Positions 19,136 to 27,842 of a stretch of 64,000 bases of DNA are shown here, piece after piece; position 1 is the stretch's first letter, and every line of letters begins with the position of its first letter. The notes under the pieces are model-generated. The model saw nothing but the letters and a program-made list of their open reading frames with translations. It made no database searches and was not told the origin of the DNA. Origin of the DNA: Shewanella insulae. GTDB lineage: Bacteria; Pseudomonadota; Gammaproteobacteria; Enterobacterales; Shewanellaceae. Both the position numbers and the translations under genes were made by a program. Location of the stretch: positions 60,736-124,735 of the forward strand of contig NZ_WRPA01000014.1 in NCBI RefSeq assembly GCF_009831655.1, read 5' to 3'.

Positions 19136-19786
19136 ATGAAAAAGCTATTAACTGCAGCAGCCCTTGGCGCCGTCGTCATGCTCAGCGGCTGTCAGAGCGC
19201 CTACTATGGTGCCATGGAGAAGGTGGGCTACCATAAACGCGACATCATGGTGGATCGCGTCAATGACGCCAAGGAGTCCCAAGAGGAGGCTCAGGAGCAA
19301 TTTAGCTCGGCCCTGGAGGAGATGCAGGCCCTGCTCAACCACGATGGTGGCGATCTGCAGAGCGCCTACGAGAAGGCCAGGGATGAGTACGAGTCGTCCC
19401 AGGAGGCCGCCGACGAGGTAAGCAACCGAATCGACAAGGTAGAAGATGTGGCCGAGGCGCTGTTTGACGAATGGCAGGCAGAGATTGGCGAGATCAGCAA
19501 GGCCAGCCTGCGTCGCAGCAGCGAAACCAAGTTGCGCGAAACCCGCCGCTCCTACGAACAGCTGGTGCGCACCATGCGCCGCGCCGAAAGCAAGATGCCA
19601 CCCATCTTGACCGCCATGAAAGACAACATGCTCTACCTCAAGCATAACCTCAACGCCCAGGCCATAGGTGCCATCAAGGGCGAGTTTGCCAGCCTGCAGA
19701 CAGATATCTCCAGCCTGATCAAAGAGATGAACAAGTCGATTGCCGAGTCCAACCGCTTCATCCAGTCGATGGAAGGCAATAAATAA
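19136..19786 (+). CDS. DUF2959 lipoprotein, coiled-coil
   Basis: The protein has 216 residues with a lipoprotein signal (LSGC, Cys19) and a long heptad-rich helical region: ESQEEAQEQFSSALEEMQALL, YEKARDEYESSQEAADEVSNRI and more. The start of the mature part (YYGAMEKVGYHKRDIMVDRV) is the DUF2959 signature. No function is established for the family. A strong terminator at 19793 closes this short operon. Confidence 0.85.
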   Translation: MKKLLTAAALGAVVMLSGCQSAYYGAMEKVGYHKRDIMVDRVNDAKESQEEAQEQFSSALEEMQALLNHDGGDLQSAYEKARDEYESSQEAADEVSNRIDKVEDVAEALFDEWQAEIGEISKASLRRSSETKLRETRRSYEQLVRTMRRAESKMPPILTAMKDNMLYLKHNLNAQAIGAIKGEFASLQTDISSLIKEMNKSIAESNRFIQSMEGNK

Positions 19787-19792
19787 TCACAG

Positions 19793-19817
19793 AAAGCCCT
19801 AACCTTAGGGCTTTTTT
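19793..19817 (+). terminator. Terminator after the DUF2959 gene
   Basis: A 10-bp perfect stem (AAAGCCCTAA/TTAGGGCTTT) with a two-base gap is followed by T residues, directly after the stop codon. Confidence 0.9.
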
Positions 19818-20028
19818 TACTTCACCATTGCCGCAGAGCATCTTCCCATTCGGCCTCGCCCCAAGCTTTCAAAACCAACCTCACCTCATCCATTACAAGC
19901 TGCCAGCAAAGCTTATAGTTTAGGTTAAAGGTTCTTCAACTCACCTTTTGCTTACCCATCATACAATGACCTCATACAAACAGAACCCGGCCAATAGGTC
20001 ACTCAATCAGCTTGATGAGGAAAAACAG

Positions 20029-20646
20029 ATGTCAGCCAAACTACTCAAGATATTTACAGCCGCCAGTCTCAGTATTGTCATGATGACGGGTTGCAGCAGC
20101 CAACCTCACGAAATAGCATCCGAACAGCTAAGTGATCAGTTTAACAAGCAGTATCAGAGCTTGACCGTGATGGCCGCTCAAACCGATCCAACTTCGCGCA
20201 AGATGGTAGAAAACCTGCTGGCCGAAGACCTAAGTCAGCACCAAGTCAACGCAACACCGAGCTTCGTAAACTTGCCAGACACAGCTTCTATCACTGACGA
20301 GGCTGCACTTTCCGCCTACGCCGACAATCAGGCCAGCGAGGCGTTACTGATCATCAGTCTAACCGACGAGGGCTACAACTTTGGCTATGACGACTACTTG
20401 GAGCACCGTGGCTGGGTCTACATGCTCGGCGGCAAGCCGGGGGTCGGTACTCAGCTGGGCTCACTCATCTCCTGGGCGGGCTCAGGCCAACACAAACTGC
20501 ATGTTCAGGTCTACGACAAGCAGGCCAAGCAAACCGTCTGGCAGGCCGACATAGATGCAAAAGATAGCGGCTCAGAGGTGCAGAACATTCAAGCACTGAC
20601 CCGCTTCGTCATCGACGAGATGCAGGCTCGCGCCATCATCCAATAA
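20029..20646 (+). CDS. Predicted lipoprotein of unknown function
   Basis: I chose the ATG at 20029 because it begins a lipoprotein signal ending MMTGC (Cys22) and follows a GAGG site; the frame is open upstream to 19948. The mature protein (about 184 residues) has an alpha/beta pattern, and its end (HVQVYDKQAKQTVWQADIDAKDSG ... RFVIDEMQARAIIQ) resembles DUF4136-type lipoproteins. That resemblance is tentative. It is a single gene closed by a hairpin with a T run at 20658. Confidence 0.7.
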   Translation: MSAKLLKIFTAASLSIVMMTGCSSQPHEIASEQLSDQFNKQYQSLTVMAAQTDPTSRKMVENLLAEDLSQHQVNATPSFVNLPDTASITDEAALSAYADNQASEALLIISLTDEGYNFGYDDYLEHRGWVYMLGGKPGVGTQLGSLISWAGSGQHKLHVQVYDKQAKQTVWQADIDAKDSGSEVQNIQALTRFVIDEMQARAIIQ

Positions 20647-20657
20647 CCTCTCCCTTT

Positions 20658-20687
20658 GGCTGGCACACGAGTGTCAGCCTTTTTTTA
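20658..20687 (+). terminator. Terminator after the 20-kb lipoprotein gene
   Basis: A 9-bp stem (GGCTGGCAC/GTGTCAGCC, one G-T pair) is followed by seven T residues. Confidence 0.85.
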
Positions 20688-20870
20688 TCCCCGCTTGTCC
20701 ATGCCCACTTTTCTATTCCCGTTTTTTTAACGCCACTAGGACCAAGATCACCTAAATTCACAGCCAATCAGGCTTTTTAGCGAGCCAGCGCACACAAGTG
20801 AAACCCTGTCAGAACTCTTCCCCCGACCCTTGACTCTCACCTATATCCGCCTCCTAACTGGTTATTGGCA

Positions 20871-22085
20871 ATGAGTTTTATCGAATCCCTGACCCTGACA
20901 CTGGCCCTGCTCTACACCTGCAGCCTGCTCTATTGGAGCGGCAAACGCTGGGGCGCCGTGGTAAGCGCTGCCTCCCTGCTGGGCGCGGCACTGGTCACCC
21001 TCTACTGGCCACTGTTTATCGCCCTGCTGCTCGCCGCCGGCGTGCTGGCCCTAGCTCACAGACATCAGAGCGATCTCGTCAAGGGGGAGGTGCGCGCTAA
21101 CACGCTCAGGGAGGGGATACAGCACCTGCTGGCGCTCTCCATCTTGCTGGTTGGCATCCAGTACGCGGCCAACGCCGTCATGCTCAAGCTGGGCATCACC
21201 CCCTACCTGATGCGGCCCGACGTGGGCGATGCCTTCCTGCCCATCGCCGGTGCCATAGAACTTAAGGCGATCCTCACTCTGGGCATCTGGGATCAGACCC
21301 ATCCGGCCGCCGCCGTGATGCTGGCCGTGGTGATCCTCACCGGCTTGCTGTGCAAACGCGCCTTCTGCGGCTGGGCCTGCCCATTGGGGCTCGCCGGCGA
21401 ATATCTGTATAAGCTGAGAAAGCGCTTCATCAAGCGTGAATTGCTGCCGCCGGCCTGGCTCGACTGGCCGCTACGCATGCTCAAATACCTGTTGCTTGCC
21501 GGTCTGCTCTATATCGTGCTCGGCATGCCCTCGGCGAGTATTCCCCACTATCTCGAAGGCAACTACCATAAGATCGCCGACCTTAAGATGGCGCTCTTCT
21601 TCGTCACCCCTGGGCTCATCACCCTGGCCTGTTTCGCCATGATACTGCTGCTGGCCGCCTGGCGTCGCCAGGGCTTCTGCCGTTACATCTGCCCCTATGG
21701 CGCCCTGCTTGGCCTCACCAGCTTCTTGAGTCCGTTTAAGATCCGCCGCAGCACCCAGCACTGCCTCATCGAAACCAAGGGGATGAACTGCGACAAGTGT
21801 ACCCGCGCCTGCCCGGCCAACATCAAGGTGCATCAACAAGGCACGGTACGCTCGGACGAATGCCAGGCCTGCATGCGCTGCGTCTCCGCCTGTCCGAAAC
21901 AGGAGGCACTGCACTTCAGCACCCGCAACGGCATCAAGCTCTCCGCCCGTGGCCTCACCATCATGCTGTTACTGCTGCTGTTTATGATCCCGCTGATCGC
22001 CTATGTAGGGGGATTCTGGGTCAGCCAGACGCCGACCGAGATTCGGATGTATTTGATACAACATTTGGGGTCAATTGGGCATTGA
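20871..22085 (+). CDS. NapH/MauN-like membrane ferredoxin
   Basis: The protein has 404 residues with several N-terminal membrane helices. Two CxxxCP membrane-proximal motifs follow (CGWACPLGL and CRYICPYGAL), as in NapH, NosR and CcoG. A cytoplasmic pair of 4Fe-4S clusters follows: CDKCTRACPANI and CQACMRCVSACP, then a last helix. It probably moves electrons across or along the inner membrane. No nap, nos or rnf partner lies nearby, so its partner is unknown. I chose the ATG at 20871; an in-frame TTG lies two codons upstream. Confidence 0.8.
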   Translation: MSFIESLTLTLALLYTCSLLYWSGKRWGAVVSAASLLGAALVTLYWPLFIALLLAAGVLALAHRHQSDLVKGEVRANTLREGIQHLLALSILLVGIQYAANAVMLKLGITPYLMRPDVGDAFLPIAGAIELKAILTLGIWDQTHPAAAVMLAVVILTGLLCKRAFCGWACPLGLAGEYLYKLRKRFIKRELLPPAWLDWPLRMLKYLLLAGLLYIVLGMPSASIPHYLEGNYHKIADLKMALFFVTPGLITLACFAMILLLAAWRRQGFCRYICPYGALLGLTSFLSPFKIRRSTQHCLIETKGMNCDKCTRACPANIKVHQQGTVRSDECQACMRCVSACPKQEALHFSTRNGIKLSARGLTIMLLLLLFMIPLIAYVGGFWVSQTPTEIRMYLIQHLGSIGH

Positions 22086-22348
22086 TGCCCTTTGGGTAGG
22101 GGATACCCTTTTGGTTTGGGTGCCCCAGAGGGAGTGGTTATCTGAGCGGAAATTGAAGGTCTAACCTTCGCTGCAACCTATAGCCTGCGGCTCGCTTTTG
22201 TGCAGATACAGCTGCTACACGCCGCAAGCACTTATATGGACACCTCGGATAGATCAACATCCTTGTTTAACAGCCAGTTCGGCATCCATGCCTCTCGTTC
22301 GTGAGCTAGAAGCTACGCTTCACTCACCGTGCTAAAAGAGTGCTTGCA

Positions 22349-22738
22349 CATCCCTCGCCGGGCAGGCGATAGGTTAACCATGCGGCCTTGGTGTCAAATA
22401 ACTCAGCTAAACAACTGTATGAGCCAGAAGCTCAAAGGCTAAAATCCACCACATCCCCCTCTGGACAGGCGATAAATGAGCCATCCAGTTACGGAAGCAA
22501 ACACCATCACTAAACTCCTGTTCAGGTAAATGCTAACAAAAAGATGCCTATGGCTCCCCAGCTGCACCTGCCGCACCTGCCGCAGGCAATAGATTGACCA
22601 CCAAGCCTTGGTGTTAAATAACTCAGCCAAACAACTGCATGAGCCAGAAGCTCAATAGCTAAAATCCAACTCATCCCTCGCCGGGCAGGCGATAGGTTAA
22701 CCATGCAGCCATGGTGTCAAATAACTCAGCTATACACC
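22349..22738. repeat. Three imperfect ~100-bp intergenic repeats
   Basis: The 796-bp gap 22086-22881 has no convincing gene. It holds three related units: 22349-22455, 22571-22670 and a shorter 22672-22738. Units one and three share CATCCCTCGCCGGGCAGG and the GATAGGTTAACCATGC that follows it. All three contain TGGTGT[C/T]AAATAACTCAGC, and units one and two also share ATGAGCCAGAAGCTCAA. A diverged segment (22456-22570) separates the first two. Origin and role are unknown; a genome-specific dispersed repeat is likely. Confidence 0.75.
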
Positions 22739-22814
22739 CATATCATCTACGCCCCCTAAGGTATCCAACTTGGCGCCACGGCTGAATATCTGGCCAGCTT
22801 ACGCCAGATACAAA

Positions 22815-22844
22815 AAACCCCGGCCATCTGCATGGTCGGGGTTT
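22815..22844 (-). terminator. Terminator after typA
   Basis: A 13-bp stem with one G-T pair (AAACCCCGGCCAT/ATGGTCGGGGTTT) lies 37 bp downstream of the typA stop. On the minus strand it is followed by further T residues. Confidence 0.85.
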
Positions 22845-22881
22845 AGGGCTAATCGGCTGCACCTAAAAGGTGCGGGCCAAA

Positions 22882-24705
22882 TTAAGCGTCTTTCGAGGCG
22901 CGGCTGGCACGCTTACGATCGTTCTCGGTCAGGTGACGCTTACGCACGCGGATGCTCAGCGGAGTCACTTCTACCAATTCGTCGTCATCAATGAACTCGA
23001 GCGCCTGCTCAAGAGTCATCTGAATGTGCGGTGTCAGTACCTGAGCTTCGTCGGTACCCGAGGCACGCATGTTAGTCAGCTGCTTACCTTTCAGACAGTT
23101 AACCGTTAGGTCGTTAGCACGAGAGTGGATACCCACTACCTGGCCTTCATAAACCTCGGCGGCGTGACCTATCATCAGACGACCACGGTCTTGCAGACCG
23201 AACAGGGCGAAGGTCAGTGCCTTACCGGTAGCGTTAGAGATCAACACACCGTTCTGACGCTGACCGATCTCACCGCCCTTCACTGGACCATAATGGTCGA
23301 ATGAGTGGTAGATAAGGCCCGTACCTGAGGTGGCTGTCATGAACTCGGTTTGGAAACCGATCAGGCCACGGCTAGGAATGATGAAGTCGATACGGATACG
23401 ACCCTTGCCATCTGGCTGCATGTCACGCATGTCAGCTTTACGGGTACCTAGCTTCTCGATAACCGCACCTTGATGCTCTTCTTCAACGTCTACGGTTAGG
23501 GTCTCGTATGGCTCACACTTCTCGCCGTCGATCTCTTTAACGATAACTTCTGGACGTGATACGGCCAGCTCGTAGCCTTCACGGCGCATGTTTTCGATCA
23601 GGATAGACAGGTGAAGCTCACCACGGCCAGATACGCGGAAACGATCCGGGCTCTCGGTCTCTTCGACGCGCAGTGCCACGTTGTGTACCAGCTCCTGCTG
23701 CAGACGCTCAAGGATGTTACGCGAGGTCACGTACTTACCTTCTTTACCGGCGAATGGCGAGGTGTTGACCTGGAAGGTCATGGTCAGTGTAGGCTCGTCC
23801 ACTGACAGCGCAGGCAGGGCTTCGGCACTGCCCACGGCACAGATGGTATCAGAGATCTTCAGTTCACCCAGACCGGTAATGGCCACGATGTCGCCGGCAT
23901 TTGCCTCTTCCACTTCGTGACGCTCCAGACCCATGTAGCCAAGTACCTGGCCGATCTTACCGTTACGTGTGGTGCCGTCGGCGCCCACTACGGTAACCTG
24001 CTGGTTCACCTTAACGCTACCACGCTTGATACGGCCAACGCCGATAACGCCCACGTATGAGTTGTAGTCCAGCTGAGAGATCTGCATCTGGAAGTCACCT
24101 TCGGCATCGGCGTCAGGTGAAGAAACCTTCTCGACGATAGTCTCGAACAAGGGTGTCATGTCTGCGCCAGTCTCTTCAGGATCCAGGGTAGCGAAACCGT
24201 TCAGTGCAGAGGCGTAAACGATTGGGAAGTCCAGCTGCTCGTCGGTAGCACCCAGGTTGTCGAACAGGTCGAATACCTGATCGATAACCCAATCGGGGCG
24301 AGCACCCGGGCGGTCGATCTTGTTGATCACTACGATAGGCTTAAGACCTTGCGCGAAGGCTTTCTTAGTCACGAAACGTGTCTGTGGCATAGGACCATCG
24401 ACCGCATCAACTAGCAGTAGCACACAGTCAACCATAGAAAGAACACGCTCTACCTCACCACCGAAGTCGGCGTGGCCAGGGGTGTCAACGATGTTGATAC
24501 GGTAATCGTTCCACTTGATGGCAGTATTCTTCGCCAGAATCGTGATTCCACGTTCCTTTTCAAGATCGTTGGAATCCATCACCCGCTCAGCGGCCTCTCC
24601 TCGAGTCTCAAGGGTTCCAGACTGTGCCAGCAACTTATCAACCAGGGTCGTTTTACCATGGTCAACGTGTGCGATAATGGCGATGTTACGTAAATTCTCT
24701 AACAC
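22882..24705 (-). CDS. typA: Ribosome-associated GTPase TypA/BipA
   Basis: TypA is a translational GTPase that binds the ribosome and helps 50S assembly and growth under stress or cold. The protein has 607 residues with the G1 motif [10 protein letters not shown]3 [12 protein letters not shown] and G4 [13 protein letters not shown] at the N-terminus, then EF-G-like domains II, III and V and the TypA-specific C-terminal domain. I chose the GTG at 24705, preceded by AAGAGG with good spacing, because the product then starts like E. coli TypA ([19 protein letters not shown]). ATG codons 18-21 bases upstream are less likely. Confidence 0.96.
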   Translation of the reverse strand: MLENLRNIAIIAHVDHGKTTLVDKLLAQSGTLETRGEAAERVMDSNDLEKERGITILAKNTAIKWNDYRINIVDTPGHADFGGEVERVLSMVDCVLLLVDAVDGPMPQTRFVTKKAFAQGLKPIVVINKIDRPGARPDWVIDQVFDLFDNLGATDEQLDFPIVYASALNGFATLDPEETGADMTPLFETIVEKVSSPDADAEGDFQMQISQLDYNSYVGVIGVGRIKRGSVKVNQQVTVVGADGTTRNGKIGQVLGYMGLERHEVEEANAGDIVAITGLGELKISDTICAVGSAEALPALSVDEPTLTMTFQVNTSPFAGKEGKYVTSRNILERLQQELVHNVALRVEETESPDRFRVSGRGELHLSILIENMRREGYELAVSRPEVIVKEIDGEKCEPYETLTVDVEEEHQGAVIEKLGTRKADMRDMQPDGKGRIRIDFIIPSRGLIGFQTEFMTATSGTGLIYHSFDHYGPVKGGEIGQRQNGVLISNATGKALTFALFGLQDRGRLMIGHAAEVYEGQVVGIHSRANDLTVNCLKGKQLTNMRASGTDEAQVLTPHIQMTLEQALEFIDDDELVEVTPLSIRVRKRHLTENDRKRASRASKDA

Positions 24706-24856
24706 GGATAAACCTCTTACCATCAAAAAAATAGGGTATTGATAACAGCCCTAATAATAGCTGTTGCAATAAAAAACGTGCCATTCTACTCTAGCCAGGG
24801 GCTCTCGCACAGGATTATTTTTTAGTCAGCTATGAATAGTCATGTTTATCATGGTG

Positions 24857-24873
24857 CGCACCATCTTGGTGAG
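24857..24873. promoter_or_regulatory. Probable NtrC-binding site 1 upstream of glnA
   Basis: CGCACCATCTTGGTGAG resembles the NtrC consensus TGCACCA-N3-TGGTGCA and overlaps another TTGGTG/CACCAA dyad at 24867-24881. It lies about 100 bp upstream of a -24/-12 promoter, the usual enhancer distance. Confidence 0.65.
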
Positions 24874-24895
24874 TGCACCAATAAGAGGCATTTAT

Positions 24896-24912
24896 TGCAC
24901 CACAACAGTGCA
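24896..24912. promoter_or_regulatory. Probable NtrC-binding site 2 upstream of glnA
   Basis: TGCACCACAACAGTGCA is a good NtrC-type dyad (TGCAC-N7-GTGCA). It is centred about 70 bp before the sigma-54 promoter and 40 bp from site 1. Confidence 0.75.
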
Positions 24913-24974
24913 ATGCCGAGCTTCCCGTCACCCACCTTCTTTACAGTTCTCATAAAAATCAATACGTTAAACTT

Positions 24975-24991
24975 TTGGCACGAGTCTCGCT
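24975..24991 (+). promoter_or_regulatory. Sigma-54 (-24/-12) promoter of glnA
   Basis: TTGGCACGAGTCTCGCT has the GG and GC dinucleotides 10 bases apart (24977-78 and 24989-90), the invariant sigma-54 spacing, and a perfect TTGGCACG -24 element. Transcription should start near 25001, about 70 bp before glnA. Confidence 0.85.
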
Positions 24992-25073
24992 TTACTCATG
25001 CCAGAACCGCGTTGGTCGCAACGCTGAATGATATAAGAAGGGCATCCCCTCTACTCTACTCGGAGACTTTAGA

Positions 25074-26483
25074 ATGTCAGTTGAATCAGTTTTACAACAA
25101 CTAGAAGAACTTGAAGTTAAGTTTGTTGATTTGCGTTTTACCGATACTAAAGGTAAAGAGCAGCACGTATCTATTCCTGCTCACCAGGTTGATGCCGATT
25201 TCTTTGAAGACGGTAAAATGTTCGACGGTTCATCTATCTCTGGCTGGAAAGGTATTAACGAGTCAGACATGGTACTGATGCCAGATCCAACCACCTTCGT
25301 ACTCGATCCGTTTACCGAAGAAACCACTGCCCTGATCCGCTGTGACATTCTCGAGCCGGGCACTATGACGGGTTACGACCGCGACCCACGCTCTATCGCT
25401 AAGAAGGCCGAAGAGTTCATGATCTCTACCGGCATCGCCGATACCGTACTCATAGGTCCCGAGCCAGAATTCTTCCTGTTCGAAGATGTTAAGTTCGGCA
25501 CCGACATGTCTGGTAGCTTCTTCAAGCTAGATGCCAAGGAAGCGGCCTGGAACTCAGGCACTCACTACGAAGACGGCAACACAGGTCATCGTCCATTCGT
25601 GAAAGGCGGTTACTTCCCAGTGGCGCCGGTTGACTCTTCACAAGATCTTCGTAGCGCCATGTGTCTGGTACTGGAAGAGATGGGTCAAGTCGTTGAGGCG
25701 CACCACCACGAGGTGGCGACTGCCGGTCAGAACGAGATCGCGACTCGCTTCAACAAGTTGACTGAAAAGGCAGATGAAATCCAGATCCTTAAGTATGTGG
25801 TTCACAACATGGCCCACGCTTACGGCAAGACAGCGACCTTCATGCCTAAGCCGATCGTTGGCGACAACGGTAGCGGCATGCACGTTCACCAATCACTGGC
25901 TAAAGACGGTGTAAACCTCTTCGCTGGTGACAAGTATGCGGGTCTGAGTGAGACGGCGCTGTACTACATCGGTGGTATCATCAAGCACGCTCGCGCGCTG
26001 AACGCCTTCACTAACCCAAGCACCAACTCGTACAAGCGTCTTGTGCCTCACTTCGAAGCACCTGTCATGCTGGCCTACTCGGCACGTAACCGCTCTGCGT
26101 CTATCCGTATCCCAGTAGTACCAAGCCCTAAGGCACGTCGTATCGAGACTCGCTTCCCGGATCCAATGGCTAACCCATACTTGGCATTCGCTGCCCTGCT
26201 AATGGCTGGTCTTGACGGTATCCAGAACAAGATCCACCCAGGCGAAGCCATGGACAAAGATCTGTATGATCTGCCAGCCGAAGAAGCGGCAGAGATCCCA
26301 CAGGTTGCAACCTCTCTGGAGAACGCACTGGAGAACCTGGATGCAGACCGTGAGTTCCTGACCAAAGGCGGCGTGTTCAGCAACGACTTCATCGATTCTT
26401 ATATCGCACTGAAGACTGCCGAAGCCGAGAAAGTATCTCGCACTACGCACCCAGCCGAGTTCGAGCTGTACTACAGCCTGTAA
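25074..26483 (+). CDS. glnA: Glutamine synthetase type I
   Basis: GlnA makes glutamine from glutamate, ammonia and ATP as a cytoplasmic dodecamer. The protein has 469 residues, collinear with E. coli Gln[20 protein letters not shown] at the N-terminus, MFDGSSIxGWKGI, the Glu-rich GPEPEFFLF metal site, [10 protein letters not shown], and KDLYDLP near residue 398 carrying the adenylylation tyrosine. Regulation is visible upstream: a sigma-54 promoter and at least two NtrC-type sites. The glnL-glnG pair lies 5 kb downstream rather than adjacent. A copy of its 3' end is duplicated at 26581. Confidence 0.98.
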   Translation: MSVESVLQQLEELEVKFVDLRFTDTKGKEQHVSIPAHQVDADFFEDGKMFDGSSISGWKGINESDMVLMPDPTTFVLDPFTEETTALIRCDILEPGTMTGYDRDPRSIAKKAEEFMISTGIADTVLIGPEPEFFLFEDVKFGTDMSGSFFKLDAKEAAWNSGTHYEDGNTGHRPFVKGGYFPVAPVDSSQDLRSAMCLVLEEMGQVVEAHHHEVATAGQNEIATRFNKLTEKADEIQILKYVVHNMAHAYGKTATFMPKPIVGDNGSGMHVHQSLAKDGVNLFAGDKYAGLSETALYYIGGIIKHARALNAFTNPSTNSYKRLVPHFEAPVMLAYSARNRSASIRIPVVPSPKARRIETRFPDPMANPYLAFAALLMAGLDGIQNKIHPGEAMDKDLYDLPAEEAAEIPQVATSLENALENLDADREFLTKGGVFSNDFIDSYIALKTAEAEKVSRTTHPAEFELYYSL

Positions 26484-26516
26484 TCCTTGCCGCTAAGCTA
26501 GGATTAATGCTCGAAG

Positions 26517-26541
26517 AAGCCGCCGCTTAGGCGGCTTTTTT
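26517..26541 (+). terminator. Terminator after glnA
   Basis: A stem AAGCCGCC/GGCGGCTT with a GCTTA loop is followed by six T residues, 33 bp after the glnA stop. Confidence 0.92.
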
Positions 26542-26580
26542 ATGTCTGTGACTGACAGTCCTGCCCCCAGAATACTCTGG

Positions 26581-26688
26581 CAAAGACTTCATCGATACGA
26601 CACTCACATCCCACTGAAGACCGCCGAAGCCGAGAAAGTATCTCGCACTACGCACCCAGCCGAGTTCGAGCTGTACTACAGCCTATAA
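26581..26688 (+). pseudogene. Duplicated 3' fragment of glnA
   Basis: This segment repeats the last 36 codons of glnA (26381-26483). The final stretch, from GCCGAAGCC through the codon before the stop, is almost base-for-base identical; the first 35 bases carry substitutions and a 5-bp insertion that breaks the frame. The stop and the terminator are also copied. No start codon or ribosome-binding site is seen, so it is not expected to be translated. It lies 98 bp after the glnA stop. Confidence 0.92.
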
Positions 26689-26721
26689 TCCTTGCCTGTA
26701 AATTCAGCTCACAGCTTGAAG

Positions 26722-26747
26722 AAGCCGCCGCTTAAGGCGGCTTTTTT
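26722..26747 (+). terminator. Second copy of the glnA terminator
   Basis: AAGCCGCC GCTTAA GGCGGCTT with a T run repeats the hairpin at 26517, as part of the duplicated glnA tail. It gives glnA a tandem terminator. Confidence 0.88.
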
Positions 26748-26868
26748 ATGCCTTTTTATCATCGGAACAACTTGGCTTAACCAGCTGACAAGAGACACAA
26801 AACTGATTTATCTTTATGGCCAAACTGCTATCATGAACACGCCGAATCACTTACCTTAGAATCCCATT

Positions 26869-27693
26869 ATGTCTAGCCGCGATCCCTTCCAGTCTTTCAC
26901 CTGGCACAGCGATATTTTTAGCTGTCAGAGTAATGATATCAGCAGCTTCTCTGCCCGCCTGACCGAGCAGGCCAACCGCCTTGGACTGCAGGTGCGCAAA
27001 CTGGGCGATGCCGGCCCACACCCGCTGGAACTGTATCAATCGCCGGCCCAGAAGGCGGATCAGCCCTCTATCCTGATCAGCGCCGGCTTTCACGGCGAAG
27101 AGGCCGCCGGCCCCTGGGGACTGCTCTACTTCCTCAACGAACTGGAACCCGAACTCTTCGGCCAGCTCAACCTTAGCCTGCTGCCACTGGTAAACCCCAC
27201 TGGCTTCAAGCGCGGCCATAGATTCAACAAGCTGGGACAGAATCCGAATCGCGGCTTCGTGCTAGAGAACGGCCGTGGCCGCAGCAATCAGGACACCTCA
27301 AGCGAGGGCGAGATCCTGCTGGCCCACTCCCAGCTGCTGGCCGCCGCCAGCAGAGACGGCATCCTCACCTGTCATGAAGATGTGCTGCTAAGCGACACCT
27401 ACATCTACTCCTTCGAGGCCAACCAGCAGCCCGGCCAATTCAGCCGCGAGCTGCGTGACGCCCTGGGGCACTATTTCCCCATCGCCCAGGACGGACTGAT
27501 CGACGACTGCCCGGTGCAAGATGGCATCATCTTCAACCACTTCGACCTCTCCTTCGAGGCCTTCCTGGTACGACTGGGCGCCAGCGTCGGCGTGTGTAGC
27601 GAGACCCCGGGCCAGCAAGGCTTCGACCAGCGTGTCCTGGCCAACGCCGCCATCATCAAACGTTTCGTCGAGCTGACATTAGCGAAGCGTTAG
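26869..27693 (+). CDS. M14-type zinc carboxypeptidase / desuccinylase-like protein
   Basis: The protein has 274 residues with the zinc-site pattern of the M14 and AstE/aspartoacylase family: SAGFHGEEAAGPWG (His and Glu ligands, near 77-80) and LTCHED (His ligand, near 166). A C-terminal glutamate in VCSETPG could be catalytic. PLVNPTGFKRGHRFNKLGQNPNRGF matches the substrate-binding Asn-Arg motif. It probably cleaves a C-terminal residue or an N-acyl amino acid; the substrate is unknown. Short repeats of AGCGAAGC(G) follow the stop (27680-27735), then a hairpin at 27763. Confidence 0.78.
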   Translation: MSSRDPFQSFTWHSDIFSCQSNDISSFSARLTEQANRLGLQVRKLGDAGPHPLELYQSPAQKADQPSILISAGFHGEEAAGPWGLLYFLNELEPELFGQLNLSLLPLVNPTGFKRGHRFNKLGQNPNRGFVLENGRGRSNQDTSSEGEILLAHSQLLAAASRDGILTCHEDVLLSDTYIYSFEANQQPGQFSRELRDALGHYFPIAQDGLIDDCPVQDGIIFNHFDLSFEAFLVRLGASVGVCSETPGQQGFDQRVLANAAIIKRFVELTLAKR

Positions 27694-27762
27694 AGATATA
27701 AGCGAAGCGTTAAAGCTACAGGCGAAGCACTAAGCACCTTAGCTAAGGGCTTGCTCCAATAG

Positions 27763-27785
27763 AAAGCCAGGCACTAAGCCTGGCT
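27763..27785. terminator. Hairpin between convergent genes
   Basis: A 9-bp perfect stem (AAGCCAGGC/GCCTGGCTT) with a five-base loop lies between the M14 gene and the class-V PLP gene. T tracts are short, so terminator strength is uncertain. Confidence 0.6.
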
Positions 27786-27842
27786 TCTTGCTATCCGTAC
27801 TATGGTCATCCACTCACGGCCGCTGGGCAAATAGCCCAAGAA

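Noticed and set aside
22086..22881. Protein-coding gene in the long gap before typA
   Set aside because: Open frames here are short, lack ribosome-binding sites and cross the repeat units.
24832..25104. A 90-codon frame running into the start of glnA
   Set aside because: It covers the NtrC sites and sigma-54 promoter of glnA and overlaps the glnA start, so it is almost certainly non-coding.
27680..27735. Short AGCGAAGC repeats after the M14 gene as a CRISPR-like array
   Set aside because: There are only three degenerate copies with irregular spacing and no cas genes; it looks like local slippage.
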